A stretch of 64,000 bases of DNA from Paulinella micropora (taxonomy: Eukaryota; Cercozoa; Imbricatea; Euglyphida; Paulinellidae). Positions 61,301-64,000 of this stretch are shown here, piece after piece. Where the stretch lies: NCBI GenBank assembly GCA_019918135.1, contig WBZZ01004762.1:62001-126000 (forward strand). Reading direction: 5' to 3'. Under the pieces are notes generated by a model. The model was given only the letters and a program-made list of their open reading frames with translations. It was not told where the DNA came from and did no database searches. Each line of letters starts with the position of its first letter. The stretch's first letter is position 1. A program made the position numbers and the translations under genes.

Positions 61301-61499
61301 AAAACATTTCAGGGTCCGATAGTGCTCCCCTCGTAGTTGTTATGTCATAAAACCTACTACCATTCGGCTTTTTAACATATAACTTGTTCTGCCTTATCTG
61401 ATATGTTATTTTTGCTTCCGCCAACTTGTCCAAGTTCCATGTGTGTCCGCCATATTCGATGGTGTTCGCCATATATTTATTGGAATATATGTTTTCCAA
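58376..61499 (-). pseudogene. Polinton-type family B DNA polymerase, element B (frameshifts, exonuclease domain deleted)
   Basis: Segments in order are 61499-60798, 60768-60268, 60332-59781 and 59866-58376. The N-terminal part has the pPolB hallmark NEDNICLARAIVVAKA and a Cys/His cluster (FCEKCMKGYEQNHAC). From there it jumps to SRMFVEWLAYRE and YEFHGCYWHGCPEC, skipping the whole 3'-5' exonuclease region (ExoI-III). The polymerase core is intact: FGGRTNAL, motif A DVCSLYPTVM, motif B KLCLNSLWGKFG and motif C YHDTDSV, ending TLPYGY. Breaks lie near 60790, 60270 and 59925. The start could also be Met 61472. Confidence 0.9.
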
Positions 61500-61544
61500 A
61501 AAATATTTTTATTTTATATATAAAAAAATATGTATATATAAAAT

Positions 61545-61575
61545 ATTATCTTATCTTTAATATGAAATTCAATTT
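61545..61575 (-). promoter_or_regulatory. Conserved AT-rich block upstream of polymerase B
   Basis: TTTAATATGAAATTCA with TATATA runs, shared with element A (21010-21055). Confidence 0.5.
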
Positions 61576-61586
61576 TTTTTCAGGTC

Positions 61587-61802
61587 TCAATTTTCCCCGA
61601 CGATATTCTGGAGTCTAATAAGGTCAGCCTTGGTTTTTTCTCTTTTCTCTTTTGATTTTCTCAGTATGTCCGCCTTGTTTTTTTGATAATATTCTTTTGC
61701 TCTCATAAGTGCTTTCTCTTTATTTCTTCTTTGTTACTCTCTCATACGTTCAGCGTGTTTTGCCCTTGCATCCTCCGCAGTATATGTTGGTTTTCTACCC
61801 AT
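61587..61802 (-). pseudogene. Small basic 'MGR' protein, element B (in-frame stop)
   Basis: From ATG 61802: MGRKPTYTAEDARAKHAERM, one TAA after 22 codons, then RRNKEKALMRAKEYYQKNKA to a TGA at 61587 (71 codons in one frame). Homologous in start, charge pattern and place to 21091-21267. Confidence 0.55.
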
Positions 61803-61837
61803 TTATATATAATATATTTTTATTATATTTAAATGGA

Positions 61838-62152
61838 AATTAATCAAACTCGCAACGGGAGAGGACTTTCATTTTTTCAAAAAAAGATAACTAAGTCTAG
61901 CACAGCAGTAAAAACTAAGAAACAGGTTTTGATGTCTCTTCGTGTTGATTTGAAAAAAGATAGATGAGTTATCTTTTTTTTTAGAGTTTGAGAGAAATTC
62001 AAATATGGACTATTTAAGGCTTAATGATTGCTATATTGAATTTGGATAAAATTATGCATATTTTTATTGAAATTAATAGTAAGACGAATTTATATGAAAA
62101 TAGCCTTATTTTATATAAAAGATAACTGTGCTATAGTAATACCTATAGTAGT
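61838..62152 (-). repeat. Right terminal inverted repeat of element B
   Basis: Reverse complement of 37405-37717; ends CCTATAGTAGT. Confidence 0.9.
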
Positions 62153-62158
62153 GCTTCT
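62153..62158 (+). repeat. Target-site duplication of element B, right copy (GCTTCT)
   Basis: Identical to 37399-37404. Confidence 0.88.
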
Positions 62159-62164
62159 GGTTAG

Positions 62165-63660
62165 GTGAGTCACCGGCGTCGGAGCAAAGAGGCAAGAACC
62201 AAAAGCACATCAGACATTGTCAACTGGTCTGCACAAAGGAAAACAGACAGTAAGCACTCAATGAGTTTCAGGACTCTAAGAGGCACAGACAAAAACAAAG
62301 TAAGCATGACTGCAAAAGGGCAGTTTGACGGGAGAAACCCGTTTAAGGCATTTCAACGTGAGATAGTGTTGGCCCTAGGAGCAAAAGGAATTAAGGGGGC
62401 ACTAAAGACCCCAAAAGAACACCTTAGGTTGGTCCATGAGGGTAATGTGAGTGCGTTGCATAGCAAAGGAAAGAAAGTCCCCAATTACATATGGAGGTGG
62501 GGAGAGAGAGCAGGAAAGCAATCAGCAAGAGAGAGAGTAAAGATAGGGTTGAGAGAGGAGGAAGAGGAAGCTGAGTTAGACTCAGTCAGAGACAGACAAG
62601 GAAAACCTTACCTTTTATTTTACTGAGACAGAAAGACAGTCTACTGTAGGGGGAGATAGTGGTAAGAGGGAGCAAAAGAGAGAAGAAGAGCAGGTGGAGG
62701 AGAGGGGGAGAGTGAGTAGTCAGCCTTCACCTACCTATTCCACACCAGCAACGACAACAATCAAGACGAAGAGCAAGGAGCAAGTAGAGGACAAAGAGAA
62801 GGAAGAAAGAATGATAGTAGCATATGAGGAGAGTTTGAAGCATGATGAAAAGGCAGAGAGAGGAAGCTTTTTCGTTTGTGTTTGATAAGCTAGCAGGTAA
62901 AGCAAAGAGGAGTGTGGCAGATTTGGTGAGAGACACCTCACCAGACTTTGGTCAGAACTTGCACATTGTGTGGGCAAGACTAACCAAAAGGTTTGGTAAG
63001 GTGAGTGAGGAAGATGTGCAAGACAAAATAAATGATGAATGCATGGACATTTGATGAGGGGTGTGATTATGCTCCGCAGTTTGATGCGTTTGTTGCGTTA
63101 GATGAAGAGCTAAAGGCAGTAGGCCATAAAACACCCCACAGAACAATGGAAACAATAATCACCAACGCCTTACAAAACCCTGAGTATGCGTCAGAGGGGT
63201 GAGGAAGGATTGGGGAGGATGGATGAGCACGCTGAATATGAATAAGAAGCAGCATGTATGGTCTTTTGAGGAATGGTGGGAGGAGTTGGAAGAAAAAGCA
63301 TTGGAAATAGACCGAAATAAAGAAAGAGAGAAGATGAAGAAAAAAAAAGGACACGCAGGGAAAGATGCCAACAAAAGAGAGGAAGGGCAGAGGTGTGTGT
63401 TTTGGGTTTCAAAGAGAGAGTAGATGCAAGTGGGGGGATGAGTGTCGTTTTGTTCATACAGAGGGGTCAGTCACTATGCGTAGTGTGCCTGGGGTGTGCT
63501 ACATGTTTGAACAGTCAGGCAGCTGTGATAGATCTAACTGTAGGTTTAAACACACCACCACTAATAAGAAAGGGGGAGGGAAAGGGACAGGAACGAGAAA
63601 GAAGACGTGGAAGAAAGGAGAGAAATGTTTCAACTGTACGGATTTTTCCGCAGGAAAGCA
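62165..63660 (+). pseudogene. Decayed Gag-like gene with two CCCH zinc fingers
   Basis: Consecutive frames (62165-62626, 62842-63054, 63199-63423, 63365 onward) form one broken protein. It has a basic N-terminus and helical blocks (FSFVFDKLAGKAKRSVADLV ... RLTKRFGKVSEEDVQDKIND, YAPQFDAFVALDEELKAVGH) resembling retrotransposon Gag. Two CCCH fingers follow (CFGFQRESRCKWGDECRFVH and CYMFEQSGSCDRSNCRFKH) and a final CFNC. No reverse transcriptase follows in the window. It could instead be a host gene fragment. It lies just outside element B. Confidence 0.5.
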
Positions 63661-64000
63661 ACCCGAGCGGCCCGTTCAGCAAGTTCGGCACACTCGGGCC
63701 CCTGGATGTTTTCACAATCTGAGAGATCCAGTGTGCGGAGGTCCGGGCAAGCCGACGACAGCGCTGCCAGGAAGGTGTCCGTGACAGCGGAAGACGAGAC
63801 CAGGCTCAGGCACTTAAGTTGGACAAGTTCCTGAGCGGGGTCAGGTCGGTGCAACCCCGCAAGTGGAGGTGCTCTAGTGACACAAAAGCCTCGAGGCAGG
63901 CACAGTCGGCGTCGGCCCAAGCCTTGCAATGGACAAGGTCAGTTGGAGGAGTGAGCGAAACGGGCTCTCCTATGTAACCCCGGGCCAGCACTGCTACGTT
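63630..64000 (-). pseudogene. Leucine-rich-repeat gene fragment
   Basis: GC-rich. Two overlapping minus-strand frames give LRR units (FVSLEHLHLRGCTDLTPL, LVQLKCLSLVSSSAVTDTFL, CPDLRTLDLSDCENIQG) joined by a one-base shift near 63835. The window ends within it. Likely host. Confidence 0.5.

Larger units (their letters stand above)
37405..62152. mobile_element. Polinton/Maverick-type element B, internally rearranged
   Basis: The TIRs start ACTACTATAGGTATTACTAT on both sides with a 6-bp duplication. It holds the same morphogenesis genes as element A at roughly 75-90% protein identity. It also holds a classical Polinton polymerase at the right, an inverted duplication of the MCP block and about 1 kb of foreign DNA. 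The intact flanking duplication indicates one insertion event with later internal change, or insertion of an already rearranged form. Confidence 0.92.

Overview
This is a stretch of a eukaryotic nuclear genome carrying two large virus-like DNA transposons of the Polinton/Maverick (polinton-like virus) class, embedded in repeat-rich host DNA. The host cannot be named from the sequence. The evidence for a eukaryote is tRNA-derived SINEs, a LINE with endonuclease and reverse transcriptase, very abundant microsatellites, a decayed Gag-like gene with CCCH zinc fingers and a leucine-rich-repeat gene fragment.

Element A (about 1373-22646, 21 kb) lies between terminal inverted repeats (TIRs) of roughly 0.5-0.7 kb. 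Its order is integrase(-), acidic/basic coiled-coil protein(-), long tail-fibre-like protein with a C-terminal S74 chaperone(+), two-TM protein(+), Cys-rich secreted protein(-), 120-aa protein(+), packaging ATPase(+), small basic core protein(+), Pro-rich coiled coil(+), adenain/Ulp1-like protease(+), penton-like protein(+), major capsid protein MCP(+), beta-rich virion protein(+), ExoX-C-like protein 2(-), DUF3223-like protein(+), ExoX-C-like protein 1(-), family B DNA polymerase(-), and three small minus-strand genes.

The interval 22647-37398 is host DNA. It holds long microsatellites, at least a dozen copies of two tRNA-headed SINE subfamilies with (TAT)n tails, solo LINE 3' ends, and one 5'-truncated, frameshifted LINE (29423-33460). 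I see no convincing host gene there.

Element B (37405-62152, 24.7 kb) is a second, diverged Polinton with 313-315 bp TIRs and a perfect 6-bp target-site duplication, GCTTCT. Its morphogenesis genes are homologous to those of A, but it is rearranged. A 3.5-kb block (MCP, beta-rich protein, ExoX-C-like 2) is present twice as an almost identical inverted repeat, and about 1 kb of GC-rich host-like DNA interrupts the centre. B has a different polymerase, of the classical Polinton type, at the opposite end of the gene order, and that polymerase has lost its exonuclease domain. After B come a degenerate Gag-like region and an LRR fragment.

A and B together look like endogenous viruses. Integrase, polymerase and TIRs would serve integration and protein-primed replication; MCP, penton, protease, ATPase and fibre would serve a capsid. 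Most genes carry one or two single-base frameshifts or an in-frame stop, so each copy looks decayed unless these are assembly errors. The most striking unexplained signal is a family of paired intergenic hairpin cassettes (outer TGATATTT...AAATATCA, inner AAACATCG...CGATGTTT). They sit between genes in any relative orientation and often end exactly at a start or stop codon, in both elements.
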